A DNA stretch of 64,000 nucleotides from Gymnopilus junonius. Its lineage: Eukaryota; Basidiomycota; Agaricomycetes; Agaricales; Galerinaceae. The translations under genes and the position numbers were made by a program. Positions 20,800-32,133 of this stretch are shown one piece after another. A model generated the notes under the pieces. The model was not told where the DNA came from, ran no database searches, and worked only from the letters and a program-made list of their open reading frames with translations. Every line of letters starts with the position of its first letter. Position 1 is the stretch's first letter. The stretch covers positions 1-64,000 of the forward strand of contig JADNYJ010000079.1 in assembly GCA_015501075.1 (NCBI GenBank). The letters run 5' to 3'.

Positions 20800-23700
20800 T
20801 CGCCATCCATGCTATCTCCACCTGACCGGCAGGCTCTGCTTGACCTTTGCAACAAGTTCATCAATTCTGCGACAATGTCACCTTGGGCCACCTACTCGAC
20901 TCACTCAATTCCACCATTTCGGATCAGACAAGCGAAGAATACAAGGACTGGTCCAAGTACATGGAGAAGCTAAATGAGGTGTGGGTGCTTATCAACAAGG
21001 AGAACGAGCAGGCTACATACCCCGAGGTAAGTCTTGTACCCATGTCTTTTGGATTATCTTATCTTAGTAACTGTCCATCTTTACATGGCAGCCCCCTTCA
21101 TCTACTTTGCCCACGGCTGCTTCTAACACACGGTCCACGCCTGTCAAAACCTCGAAGGCATGGAAAATGTCCTTGTGGGTGATGCCGCGAAAGCACATCG
21201 AGAAAAGCTTCGCGCAGACCTCAAGCTTAGGCTTGATGGCGGGAATGGTGTTGGACCAGCGCGACAGCCGAAGACCAATGAGGAGCGAAAAAAGGGAGGA
21301 AAGCCCCAGGATTCTCTGGTGGATGATCTTGTGTTCGAGTTCGATGAGCCCAAGGAGCCAGGCAAGTCTAGACCTGTTGTATATTGCATTGCGTGCAATG
21401 AATCTCGGGTTGGACGTGACCCAAATCGCATTAAAAGTCATGCTAAGAGCTGTAATGTACATGAAATTTTCTGTCCGCTGTATTTTTCTGTTTTAACTTT
21501 TAATAAAACCTTTCAGCGACTTGCAACTGACTTCCCAAAGCTGTATAAGAGGGTCAGCGAGGCTCTGGTACAACGCGCGCACACAACAAAGTTGGAGAAG
21601 GTTCCCGCTCAAGCCAAAAACAGTACTTCGGATATAGCAGCAGGAAAGGAGTCTGAAGAAATACCTGAACGGACGACCCCAAACCTCTTCGCCTATATGA
21701 ACCCAGCCAAAATTAGTGAGCAGCAGAGAATCAAGATTGAGTGGCTCATGTTCCGCATGTTTATCTGTTGTGCACTTCCTTGGGTTCTGATGAATAGCGA
21801 GTTTTTCGTTGAATTTGTTCTTGCACTGGCTCCCAACTTTTCCATCCCTGACCGATCTGCATTTTTCCCGAAGCATCTTGTGCAAGAGGTCGCAGTTTGG
21901 GATGAAAAGTTCAAGGCATTTCTTGGAGGAACATTTCATAATACATTCTCACTCGATGGCTGGAGCACCAAGGCGAAGGATGAAATCTATACGTTTCACA
22001 CCACAACGGCGAAGCGAAGGTCTTTCTTCACAGACGGGCATGTCTTTAAGGGTGTATCTGTTACTGGGGATGCTCTTAAAGCTGTCATTATGCATGTAAG
22101 TACTAAGCACTCAGTTCTCTCTGTTTACACTTTGATATATGCCTCATTATTCTTGCAGCTTTTGATGACCTATGGTCCAGAAAGATATAGTGCGATTGCT
22201 GGTGATGGTGGTTCAAATGTTCGGTCTGCTAAAATCAAGATTAATGCGGAGTTTCCCTGGATACTGAACATATATGATCCGTGTCATAATCTAAACCTGT
22301 TTTTGAAGGATTTGGGAAAACTTTTCAAAGATGTGAGTTCTTTTCCCTCACTTTAAATTAAGCAACTTGTATAAGACATTTTTTTCTAGACCCTCATTAT
22401 CGTTTCAGGAATTGCTAATTACTTTGGCAAATCAAATTATGGAACCTTCCATCTTGACGTTCAACGCAAAATGGAGGGAGTCCAAGAAGGCATCAAAAGC
22501 ACTGCTGAGACTCGATTCTCATCGAGTTATCTCCAAGTCGTATCAGTTCATGACTGTATGAGTCCCATCAAGAAGTGCGTAGCATCGGGAACCTTGAAAT
22601 TCGACACCAAAGCTGTGAGTGCTTCGCTTTTTCTATTTTCTAAACATCATGATTCTGACAAATAGGTGAAACAGACAAAAAAGTTACTTCCGTACATCAA
22701 GGAAGGAACTCAACACTGGAAGTTCATGGCTGAAATGAGCGGTTTTATCCAGCTTCTCTCATCAGGTGCTAACACCATTCTTACACTTGAAGGGCAGAAC
22801 ACAAATTGCGCTGATGTCTTTTACGCATGGGTCTGCATTGCATATCACTTAGAGCAAGTCCTCGCATCGCCTGAAGTCAGAGTCACTTATCTTCGAGACA
22901 ATGTCATTGGAATATATAATCACCGCTTTGGTCAGATGATGGAGGAGTCATCACATAAAATTTTCCTTCTCGGCTACTACCTTCATCCATGTGAGTCCTT
23001 GTCATTAAAATCCCGGTAGTATCTCTAACTATTTCTTGCAGTATTCCGCCATCATGGAGGCTTGCAATTAATGATGCCAGCCCTAGCAGATGGACAGAAG
23101 CTTGGGCCTGAAAATTTTCCGGCCCTCTTCAAGGATCTCCTTACATCTGTCTTGATTATTTTCCAAGGCGAGCAATTGCGTGTCCAGGATTCGGGCGCTG
23201 AAGTTGTTCCGCAGCTCATTCAGGAGTTTATTAACTATGCATATAATAAGGAGCCATTTTGCAGCCATGGCTGGACACGCAAAACAAAACCCATAAAGTG
23301 GTGGACAGATTTATCCAATGACTCAAATGCACGCTTGCTCCCTGTACGTTCCATTCAAATTATCACCGTCAAGCACCTCTGAAAATCTGAGTTATTTAGA
23401 AAGTTGCAATCAAGATATTTTCTATTTCACCTTCCGAGATCTGCGATGAGCGTACAGCCTCACGCCTGGGATGGTTCAATGCAGCGCGCCGAAGTTCAAT
23501 GACGCCCAAGCATTTGGTTGATTCAGCTAAGCTCTATGACTACTATGTCAATGGGTTTAAGGACGGTAATTCTACTCACACGGCTCGTGTACACCTCTCG
23601 AGCATTACCGCGTCCTCTTCTTCGACTCCTGCCATATATTCTGCGCCGTCGTTGATGGACCTCCTTAACACCGAAAATGTCGAACCCCAAGATTCCGAAG

Positions 23701-23975
23701 CAATGGAAGAATTCTGGTTCAACAACCCGGACCCTTATGATCTTGCAGAAACGGAACGCATCGACCCAGCCCTGCAAGAAACGGTCATTCGATCCTCAAC
23801 TCGATTCGATATCGCCACTTACATCAAGCTGGATGACAGCAAACTCAAAGCGCTCATCACGAACGTTGATACAGCAGGACCGGGTGCATCAGTGACGGAA
23901 ACACTGTTTGTTCAAGCAAAACTGGTCGGAAAGCCTGGCGAATGGAGTGTGGCGAGCTTTCTTGAGCCGGCGTAA
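20800..23975 (+). CDS. hAT transposase (BED-like finger, DUF659, C-terminal dimerisation domain)
   Basis: Spliced gene inside the element. A BED-like finger lies in VVYCIACNESRVGRDP and RIKSHAKSC (about 21370-21450). The DUF659 core follows, with TFSLDGWSTKAKDE-like sequence near 21945, then GDGGSNVRSAKIKI and CHNLNLFLKDLGK (22200-22330). TRFSSSYL lies near 22510. The hAT C-terminal block reads LP, KVAIKIFSISPS and ERTASRLGWFNAARRS (23340-23500). Stop TAA at 23973-23975. Introns are short and GT-AG, for example at 21455-21517 and 22096-22158. The N-terminal part appears broken twice: near 20866, where frame MLSPPDRQALLDLCNKFIN gives way to NVTLGHLLDSLNSTISDQ, and near 21155, before MENVLVGDAAKAH. 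It may be non-autonomous unless these are assembly indels. Confidence 0.85.
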
Positions 23976-24170
23976 GTTTTTAACATGAATGTAACACATC
24001 TAACGTGTTAGATACCTCGTTCGTGGGTTACTAACGTGTTAGTAACCCGGAAAAAAATTAATTATTTTTTACCAATCACGTGATAAAATAACAGTTAGTA
24101 ACTCAAGTATCTAACCTCACGGCCGACCCCCAACCAATCTAACGTTACTAACATAGCCCAATAGCAATCT

Positions 24171-24182
24171 AACCCTGCCTTA
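24171..24182 (-). repeat. Right terminal inverted repeat of hAT element
   Basis: Reverse complement reads TAAGGCAGGGTT, identical to the left end. Confidence 0.9.
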
Positions 24183-24190
24183 ACTTTGTG

Positions 24191-26587
24191 CGATCAAGTT
24201 GCCTTTCTTGGCGCCCCATACTTGCAGCTCCTTGCTCCTTTCCCCTCTTCTTGAACTTGTTGGCTCAATTCTCTGAATCTGGCATGGTGCAATACCAATT
24301 TATTGTTTTCCTCTCCGCCGCAGAAACTATTTGGCTTTAACTCAGAACGCAATCGGACGTGCGACATGGCATATTCGAATCTAGTTGTACGTTTTCGGGG
24401 ATGCCAGTCAGTTCATCCCTCGCCTATATATCTCCCCTTAAATCGCCAATAAAACATTAATAAGGTACTTCTCAGATTTTTTGAATGGCCTATTCCCTCG
24501 AACAATTCCCTCACAGTATTCAATCAACTGCTGAAGCTGAAGCCGTGCGTGAATGCATCACATAATGGCTGAGTCTACACACTGCATCCTACGCAACTTG
24601 ACTACAATTTTTGGAAATTACCCGTACAACGATCCACGAATTGTGACCTATGTACCTTCCTTTCGTGCATTCTCCGTCAACGTCGCGCTTCTCTTGTCTG
24701 CTGGAAGCTGATTACGGCAACTTGTCCCATCATCGGAACCGAAATGTGAGTACGCCTTGAATATGCCATTGATGGACTGGCTGAAACAAAAAATATGGGT
24801 CTAGGTTATTTCTTTGACATACGTTCCAAGTCAACTTATCCTCATCTACCAGTTTTGGAGCGATACGTTATCCGGGACCCAACTTATACACTGAGTCATT
24901 ATCAACTTATCGTATCTGAATTTTCTTCTGGATATGACTGTGGAGCTATAAAATTACCATGTACAGACTGGCATGCGAACGCCTGAAGTCGCGTCAAGTA
25001 GGATACTGTCATTCCGTTGACTACATAGAGTCTCTTCTCCTTTCCTCTACATAGATGGCTACTACGCAGGAACACTTTTCTTTTTGGCGCCCTCGTCTCT
25101 CTTCACCGAAGTTCTTGGCCCTTCGAATTTGTCAGCTACCAAGTTATCCTGACCCATAATTACGGTACAGGCAATGACACCTCCTTTGTTCTCAGAACTT
25201 CTCTGAGCTCAAATCGGTAACGAGCATACACTTCTATGCCGGCGTCGGGTATGTTGTTGTTGCAAGTCTATTTCCTACACTTGACACAAATGCCAAGCCT
25301 GATTTTGCTGATTCGCACATGTCGTTTAACGCACCCACCTTGTCGGAAAACGTTCAACTGGTCCTGAGTGTCGCCAGGGCCCCTATTTTACGCACATACT
25401 CGCATATTCATCATGACTTCTCACTGATGCTTACCAGATGTTTGGAAATCGTGACTCAGTGAGAAAGTTTTATATGAATTCGAATGTTCTCCTTACATGA
25501 TGTCAAGTATGTGCTGGCTGTTTTGTGGACAATACCGGCTATCAAGCCTATATTGACCAATCCTAAATGGAGAACAACAGGACATAAAACAAGAAGATAA
25601 CGTGTGTGATCTATACGAAGCAATGACCAAATAAATTTAACGCAGGGCGGCCTGATATTAGCTCTTTGTATCTAACTTCAAGTTCTGTGGTTTTCAGGGT
25701 AATAAGTATATAGATTTGTGTAATGCATAAGGGACTACTTCAAAAACTAGCTAATGTCTACACATTAATGCGGTCATAGGCACTACGGTCTGCTATAATT
25801 TCCTCTTTCTCAGTGCTATGATAACGGAACGGGGAGCTTAACGGCTCTTGCATCTCCCGGTAAATCCGATGTAGAATGGTCCAATCATGCATCATTCATT
25901 ATACACGCTCACTCATATTAGTTCTCGAATTCTGACCCCGTCCAGTGGATAACTGTGTTCTGGCACACGCTTTGACCTCGGTGGAAAACTCAATCACCTT
26001 TCAAAGTTCGGTCTCTATAATTAAGACAGGCTTGTTTACCAGGAATATTAATAGAATTCAAGCAAAAATACGGCTTCAGAAATAACTACAGCGTGTATCC
26101 AACAGTATTCAAGCAACTTGAGGGATGCATTAATGAGGTAGAAGGTTTTTAAAAAAAAATTTATAATCAACTCTAAGAAGGAGGGCTTGAAAGACTTCGA
26201 AATCGTGTTGCTAACACACTGGATGCTCCAAACAGTTCCAGTACTATGGTACAATAGAGATATCCAAATTAGACAGTTCAAATATAGTTCTGGTGATACA
26301 CCGCACTCTTGGATATTCAAGTCCCACGCATTCACCTGCCGGACAAATTTAAATCTCACATTATAATGGGTATGCCAAGCCCAGGCATCCAAAAAAGGTG
26401 CCTTTTGGCGGCTAATTTTGGAAGTAAAAAGCTTGAACCGGAGGTGAGGTTCGCAGCATTCAGCACAACTGGCTTTTTGAGGACAGTTTAACACTTCAAC
26501 TCTCACAGAAAAAGGCATAAAGCCGTGCAGTTACTCTGTAAAAGTCAAGACAGTGCCTGTCTCCTCTTCTCTTCGAACACATCTCCA
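24191..26587. other. Intergenic, nothing recognised
   Basis: Originally continuous with the eL37 upstream DNA before the insertion. Small frames (for example 24795-24986 on plus, 26048-26518 on minus) have no motif. The right end should hold the peroxidase promoter. Confidence 0.35.
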
Positions 26588-28328
26588 ATGGTTTTCAAGT
26601 CGATCTCTGCTCTCGTGTTGGCTCTGCCTGTCGTCCTTGGTACACACCTTCACCTTCTCTATTCATCGAATATTGATGGGCTGACTGCCTTCAGGCGCGG
26701 CTATTGATCGTCGGGCGACGGTGCCTCAAGAGTGCGCTTTCCTGCTCCCCATCGTTGACGACTTGATGAACAACTTGTTCGAAAACGAGTGCGGTGATGC
26801 GGTCAGTCTATTTCTAATCCGAGATATTTTTATCTTAATGCTTGCATAGGCACACGGAGCTCTTCGTCTTACGTTCCACGATGCTATTGGAATTGATCCT
26901 ACATTGGGGTGCGTATCCTAGTATCATACGACTCGTGTTAATACTGAAGTAACCGTGTGACTAGCGGTGGAGGAGCAGATGGTTCCATCATCACTTTCAA
27001 TTCAACTGAGCTGACCTTCGCTGCCAACGATGGTCTTGACGATGTTATTGACACTGTAGGACCATTCTTCCTGAACACTCCAGCTCTTTAAGTCCAGGAG
27101 ACTTGTTAGTATTATTCTCTGGAATTAATTTTTTTTACTAACCCCTTACTAGCGTCTTCTTGGCTGGGTCTTTAAGTCTTGCGACTTGTGAAGGAGCACC
27201 CCAAGTCAAGCTTGCAATCGGACGTCCGCAACCTATAGCCGCTTCTCCTGACCTCCTTGTCCCTGAGCCATTTGATGACGTTAACAAGATTCTGGCCCGT
27301 ATGGCCGCAGGAGGGAATTTCTCTCCTCAGGAAGTCATCGCTCTCCTTTCATCCCACAGTGTTGCCGGTGCCGACACCATTATCCCTGGATTGGCAGGGT
27401 GCGCTGTCTTGCTGCAGAGGATGGATATATTTACTTACATTGCTGCAGAATCCCATTCGATTCTACGCCATCCGTTTTTGACAGTATGAAGTCAACGAAC
27501 TCCCAACGGTTCATGCACTGACAAATTTGTTTGTTTAGCTCAAGTCTTCGTCGAGGTACAACTTCGTGGAACAACCTTCACCGGGTACGTTATACAAATA
27601 AATATCAAATACGTCTTTCTTATCAAATATGGCAGACCCGGCGGCAACCAAGGAGAGGTTATGACTGCTATCCAAGGAACAACGCGCTTGCAGTCTGATC
27701 ACAACGTAAGTTATGAATGTCTCTTTTCATGATAATTCGTTACCTAACAATGTAAAGTTCGCTCGATCCACCCCAACAGACTGCTTCTGGCAATCCTTCG
27801 CCAGTGAGTAATGTCTATTTCGGTGCATGAAAATGGTCTGAATAAATGTAATTCAAGACAACCAACAACAGATGACAGAACAATTCGCTGCCGCCTTCTT
27901 CAAGATGTCTCTCTTGGGTCAAAACGAGAATGACGTTCGTGGTAGATGATATATTTCTGACTTCCGCCAACTGATGTCATTCGCACAGTTGATCGACTGC
28001 AGCTCCGTTATCCCTCCTGCCCCGACTTTCACTGGCAATGCATTCTTCCCGCCATCATTGACGCATAATGATGTCGAGCAAGCGGTAAATACTTCCTCTT
28101 TCTCATGCCCACCCTCTACTGAACATTGACTACTATCAGTGCGCTACTGCAGCCTTCCCCAACTTGCCCACTCTCCCAGGTACATATGTCTTACGCTTAT
28201 ATTCAGATAAATAATTCTAACGGAACCTTTTCAGGGCCACCTGAGGTTGTTCCTCCTATGTACGTTCACGTTCCTCACATTCTTTGCTTATCTAACACCC
28301 ATACAGCCCCCAGGCTGATGGTTCCTAA
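26588..28328 (+). CDS. Class II haem peroxidase, generic type
   Basis: A secreted fungal peroxidase of the ligninolytic superfamily branch. Signal peptide [18 protein letters not shown], then [15 protein letters not shown]. Distal haem residues lie in [11 protein letters not shown] (Arg and His present), calcium site GGGADGS, proximal His in [12 protein letters not shown]. Also [60 protein letters not shown] and the end IPQADGS, TAA at 28326-28328. The manganese-site glutamates of MnP (E35, E39) align with Asp and Gly in CGDAAHGAL, and the Arg two before the third Mn ligand (an Asp) is Gly. The exposed Trp of lignin and versatile peroxidases aligns with Ala in VIALLSSH. So it should be a generic peroxidase acting on low-redox substrates (inference). 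About ten short introns. Confidence 0.92.
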
Positions 28329-28966
28329 ACGTTTTCGTGACTCATCCTTGAAAGGTCATTTCAGTCGCCATCTCCTTTTGTTTTCACCATTCTCCAGTCA
28401 TTTGCTAGTATCGTTGTGGCCGTGTATATTTAAATGTAAATTGGGTTCAAGATTCTGAAATGAAGTCAGTTGAGATAAGTAACGAGTTAAAGAACTGGGA
28501 ACTAGGGATTAGATTCTCATTACTGCCGAAGGCCGAAGACCGCAGTGTGTGTGAGTACTCAGCTGATGGATCGAGATAAATTCCCAAGCTGTGCGGAGGA
28601 TGGGCGCGGATGGCTGGGCGCTAAAAACGCTTCTGAATGGCCGCCGATTAGATTCGGACAGTGTCACCAACTCGGCAGTCAAATTTTAATCTCAGAGGGG
28701 GGCCACCGGGCGCTGGCTAGCTTGGCGAATACGACAACGCTGAGAAACCATTCACTCGTTCAAAAATAGCCTCGCTCACAGTCACTTGCCGAGTGTCAGT
28801 GCTAACTATGGCGCCTTACATCCCCTCAAGCTCCCTTCCTTAGCATAGAGGCGGTACGCTCATGAATTTGGTTGCCGACAGACAGGAACTTAGCAGCTTC
28901 CCTCCTTTTTACTAAACATATACGGTCCTTTCACACTCGAAAGACTGACTCCCTTGGGCGTGAGCA
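28329..28966. other. Intergenic between peroxidase and calpain 1
   Basis: Convergent tail of the peroxidase and 5' region of the calpain-like gene. No extra gene seen. Confidence 0.4.
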
Positions 28967-31847
28967 ATGTCCGTTGCATCTTCCCGGCGAACGCGTAGTC
29001 GCAGTCGCGATCGGGGACATGGCACTAGTCAGTACCCACCTCACATGCCACCTCCACTTCATATTCCACATGTCAATGGTGGGCCCCAGCCACAGAGTCG
29101 CGAGAAGAAATCAGCCAAGTCTATGGTGAATGTGGTCTCTTATGCTCAGCAACAGCTCGGCGTATCCGTTACCAAAGGCATGCGCAAGGCGTATGACGAG
29201 TGTAAAGCCACTGTTGAGCGCATCGCAGCTCAATGCAGGGCTAAAAACAGGAGGTTTAGGTGTGTGTCCACAGCCCCTTCGCGTTTTGTTAAAGTCCAAA
29301 ACTCCAGCATCTTCTTCACCCAGAGATGTAGAATTTGACCTGGAGAACGATTATGATCGATGCTTGCACAATCTGTCTGAAAACAACTTGTTCTCAGTCG
29401 TCGATATCCGCCGTGTCGGCGAAATCTTCGAGAAACCCATTTTTTATAGTGGTACAGCCAAGTCTGCGGAGGCTATACAAGGAGCTGTGGAGGATTGTTA
29501 TCTGATTTCGGCGTTGTCAACGATGACATCAGTGGACAGGTTGATCAAGAATCTTTGTGTCGCAGTAAGTCTCCGGTTGCTCGGGTGGCATTTAGTGCTA
29601 AGTATCGTCGCAGCGTGATGAGGAAGTCGGTGTATATGGGTTTATCTTCTACCGTGACTGTTACTGGGTTCCAGTGGTCGTCGACGAGTAAGCTTTTCCT
29701 TACCATTGATCATGCCTTCGGCCACTAACCCATTGCCGCACTTGAAGCCTCTTATTCACGCGAGTTCCGAAATACGAACAACTTACACCAGTGGAGAAGG
29801 AACTATACCACTATGAAAAGGACAAGTACAATGCAACAGCGCGGAAGGGTTCCGAAGCTCTGTACTTTGCTCGGCCGACCAAGGAAGGCGAGACATGGAT
29901 CCCTCTGGTAGAGAAGGCTTATGCAAAGGCGCATGGAGACTACGCGTCAGTAATGTATGGCCGAACTTGTGACGCAATTGAGGACATGACAGGGTGTGTG
30001 GGTCTGTAGCTTCTGAATCTGAATATTCCCTTTCTGATGTTTCGACTGCTTCGCTGGTCTAGAGGAGTTTCCAATCTTATTCTCACCAAGGTCCGCACAT
30101 TCTGCCATGTACATGCTCAACGCCTGAAAGTAGTCGTTTCTATTAGGATATCTTTAATCCTGACACGTTCTGGGAGGAAGAGTTGCTCAAAGCTAATCAC
30201 GACCGTCTCTTTGGTTGCTGGTTCAAAGGTCTGGATGGAAATCGAAGCGGTGTAAAAAACGCTACTGTCGACGGCCTCGTTGGCAATCTCTCGCATTCTG
30301 TCGTCAGAGCTGTCGAGATTAGAGGGAAAAAATTCGTGGTACTGCGGGATCCTTGGGGTGATGCTGGTTGGGAGGGACATTGGTCTGATGGATCAAAGGA
30401 ATGGACTTCTGAATGGCTTGAGATCCTACCCGAGCTCGGGCATTCATTTGGCGGAAGTGGGCAATTTATCATGGAATGTGGGTCTATGATTATCCACCCT
30501 TTGACTGAAACTAGTGTCGGTTCGCCTAAATTACCTGCTCACAGATAAAGACTTCTTGAACGTCTGGCAAGAAATTCAAAGGACGATCATTTTTGATGAT
30601 TCGTGGGTGATGTCCTCTCAGTGGCTCCATGTATCCCAGCCCTTGCCGTCGATCAAAGCTTTCACGTTCGGCGAAATTAGCTGTAAGCTTCTTTGATCCA
30701 ATTACTGATTTGCATCCTTCTTTAATGAAGTTGATTCTTCCTTTAGACACCTTCTCTCTTGCGGTGGCTTCTCCGGCCATCATTGTCTTAACAAAATACG
30801 ATACACGATATTTCAAGGATATTCAAGGACCTTGCATCTGGAATTTAGATTTCATATTGGCGAAAGAAGGAGAGACGGAGCCCTTGGAGCAATCGTCCTA
30901 TTCTTTCTTCTATACTAGAAGTGTTACCGTTGAGTTGGAGTTGGAAGCTGGCGATTATGTCGTTTTGGTAAGCAAACATCTTTTATATATATTATTGTCG
31001 TAAGATATTAATCACTATGGCTGCAGGCAAGGCTCGATGCTGCACCAACTAAAGACAAGGTGAAATGGTTTTCTCATATTTATATTTCTTGCTCTGATAC
31101 GCAATTGGATTCTGTATTTAGGATTACTTCAGGAAGGGCCTAGCTAGTGGGTGGGATAGACGCAAGTTAGCACGTATAATGACAGAGCGAGCAAAGGGAC
31201 AGTCCATTGCTTCCAACTACAAACCGAAGTTCGTCCGACTACCCCCTTGAAAATAATTAACATTTAACAAAATTTACCCTCATTTCAGCCCTCAACTCCT
31301 TCCTACACCTGCATCCACCATTCTCGCCAGCGAACAAGTAAAAGCTGACAAAATAACGCGAGAAGCCGTCAAAACCTACGCAGGAGATGTCAAGCCAGGC
31401 GAGAGCGTCACAGTAACCACCACAACCACAACGACTACTATAGTGGCTAAGAATGGCAAGCAAGAGGATAGTCCTCTCACTCGCGGCGCTTCTCGAGGTG
31501 GCATCAACAATATCACGGCTGGCCCCCTTCCATTCGTCAACGGATATGGAGCATCCCGAGAACCGGGCTTGGTAGGCTTGGGAGGCCCGCCCTCTCCTTC
31601 TCCACCCCATTCACCTGTCTCGCCCCAACCATACACGTCTATACCTTTGGCGCGCGACCCTCCTATACCTCCTCCGCCTGTGATGGAATGGATCCCGTCT
31701 GCGCCACTACCAAATGATGTATTGGAGGAGGATAATTCGACCGTTATTGGGTTAAAGGTGTATACGAAAAAGAAGGCGCCGACGGTTATCACCGGGAGGT
31801 TGAGGCCCCCTTCAGATTCTTCTACTAATGGACCCGCACCTTATTAG
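28967..31847 (+). CDS. Calpain-like protein 1, probable pseudoprotease
   Basis: About eleven exons and roughly 760 residues. Order: Arg/Ser-rich N-terminus (SVASSRRTRSRSRDRGHG); a charged helix (AYDECKATVERIAAQCRAKN); the calpain protease core; calpain domain III (SLAVASPAIIVLTKYDTRYF, EGETEPLEQSSYSFFYTRSV, LELEAGDYVVL); a Thr-rich linker with [10 protein letters not shown]; a Pro-rich tail; and a C-terminal block STVIGLKVYTKKKAPTVITG shared with calpains 2 and 3. Active-site comparison: the Cys is kept but in QGAVEDCYLISAL rather than [13 protein letters not shown]. The His of GNHAYSV aligns with Leu in GNLSHSV. The Asn of RNPWG is Asp in RDPWG. Two of three catalytic residues are therefore changed. 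The frame is otherwise clean, so a non-proteolytic role is likelier than decay. Confidence 0.88.
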
Positions 31848-32133
31848 ATGGGACTTTGCAACAATCTCTTTTTTGGGATGACTTCTATTATGTAACCTTA
31901 CCTTAGTCGTGCTCATCGTGTCTGCATATCATTTATATCTCGAGATCGAAGTTGTATTCCAAAGACTACACATTACGTATATGTACTAACAACATTTTGG
32001 ACAATTAAGGAGCAATAGAATATAATAAGATAACTAGGAATGCAAGGTATGTACGATATGGAAAGCGTTGTAGAGTATAGCGTCAAAGCAAGATAAAAAA
32101 ATAGAAATCCAAAGTCTCCGCAGCGAAAATTGT
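31848..32133. other. Convergent 3' spacer
   Basis: Short tail-to-tail region between calpain 1 (plus) and the C2H2 factor (minus). Confidence 0.4.

Larger units (their letters stand above)
20469..24190 (+). mobile_element. hAT-type DNA transposon with 8-bp target duplication
   Basis: The element runs from 20477 to 24182 (3,706 bp). Its ends are perfect 12-bp inverted repeats, TAAGGCAGGGTT. It is flanked by identical 8-bp copies of ACTTTGTG (20469-20476 and 24183-24190), the hallmark of hAT insertion. Subterminal copies of GTTAGTAAC and GTTACTAAC occur near both ends, including two spaced inverted repeats (20527-20546 and 24027-24048), which are likely transposase binding sites. It encodes a DUF659-type transposase. 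The intact duplication argues for a recent insertion. It lies in the upstream region of eL37. Confidence 0.95.

Noticed and set aside
24191..25900. Second transposon fragment to the right of the hAT element
   Set aside because: No inverted or direct repeats, target duplications or transposase or polymerase motifs were found.
26048..26518. Minus-strand frame of 156 codons upstream of the peroxidase
   Set aside because: No motif, and it lies in the presumed peroxidase promoter.
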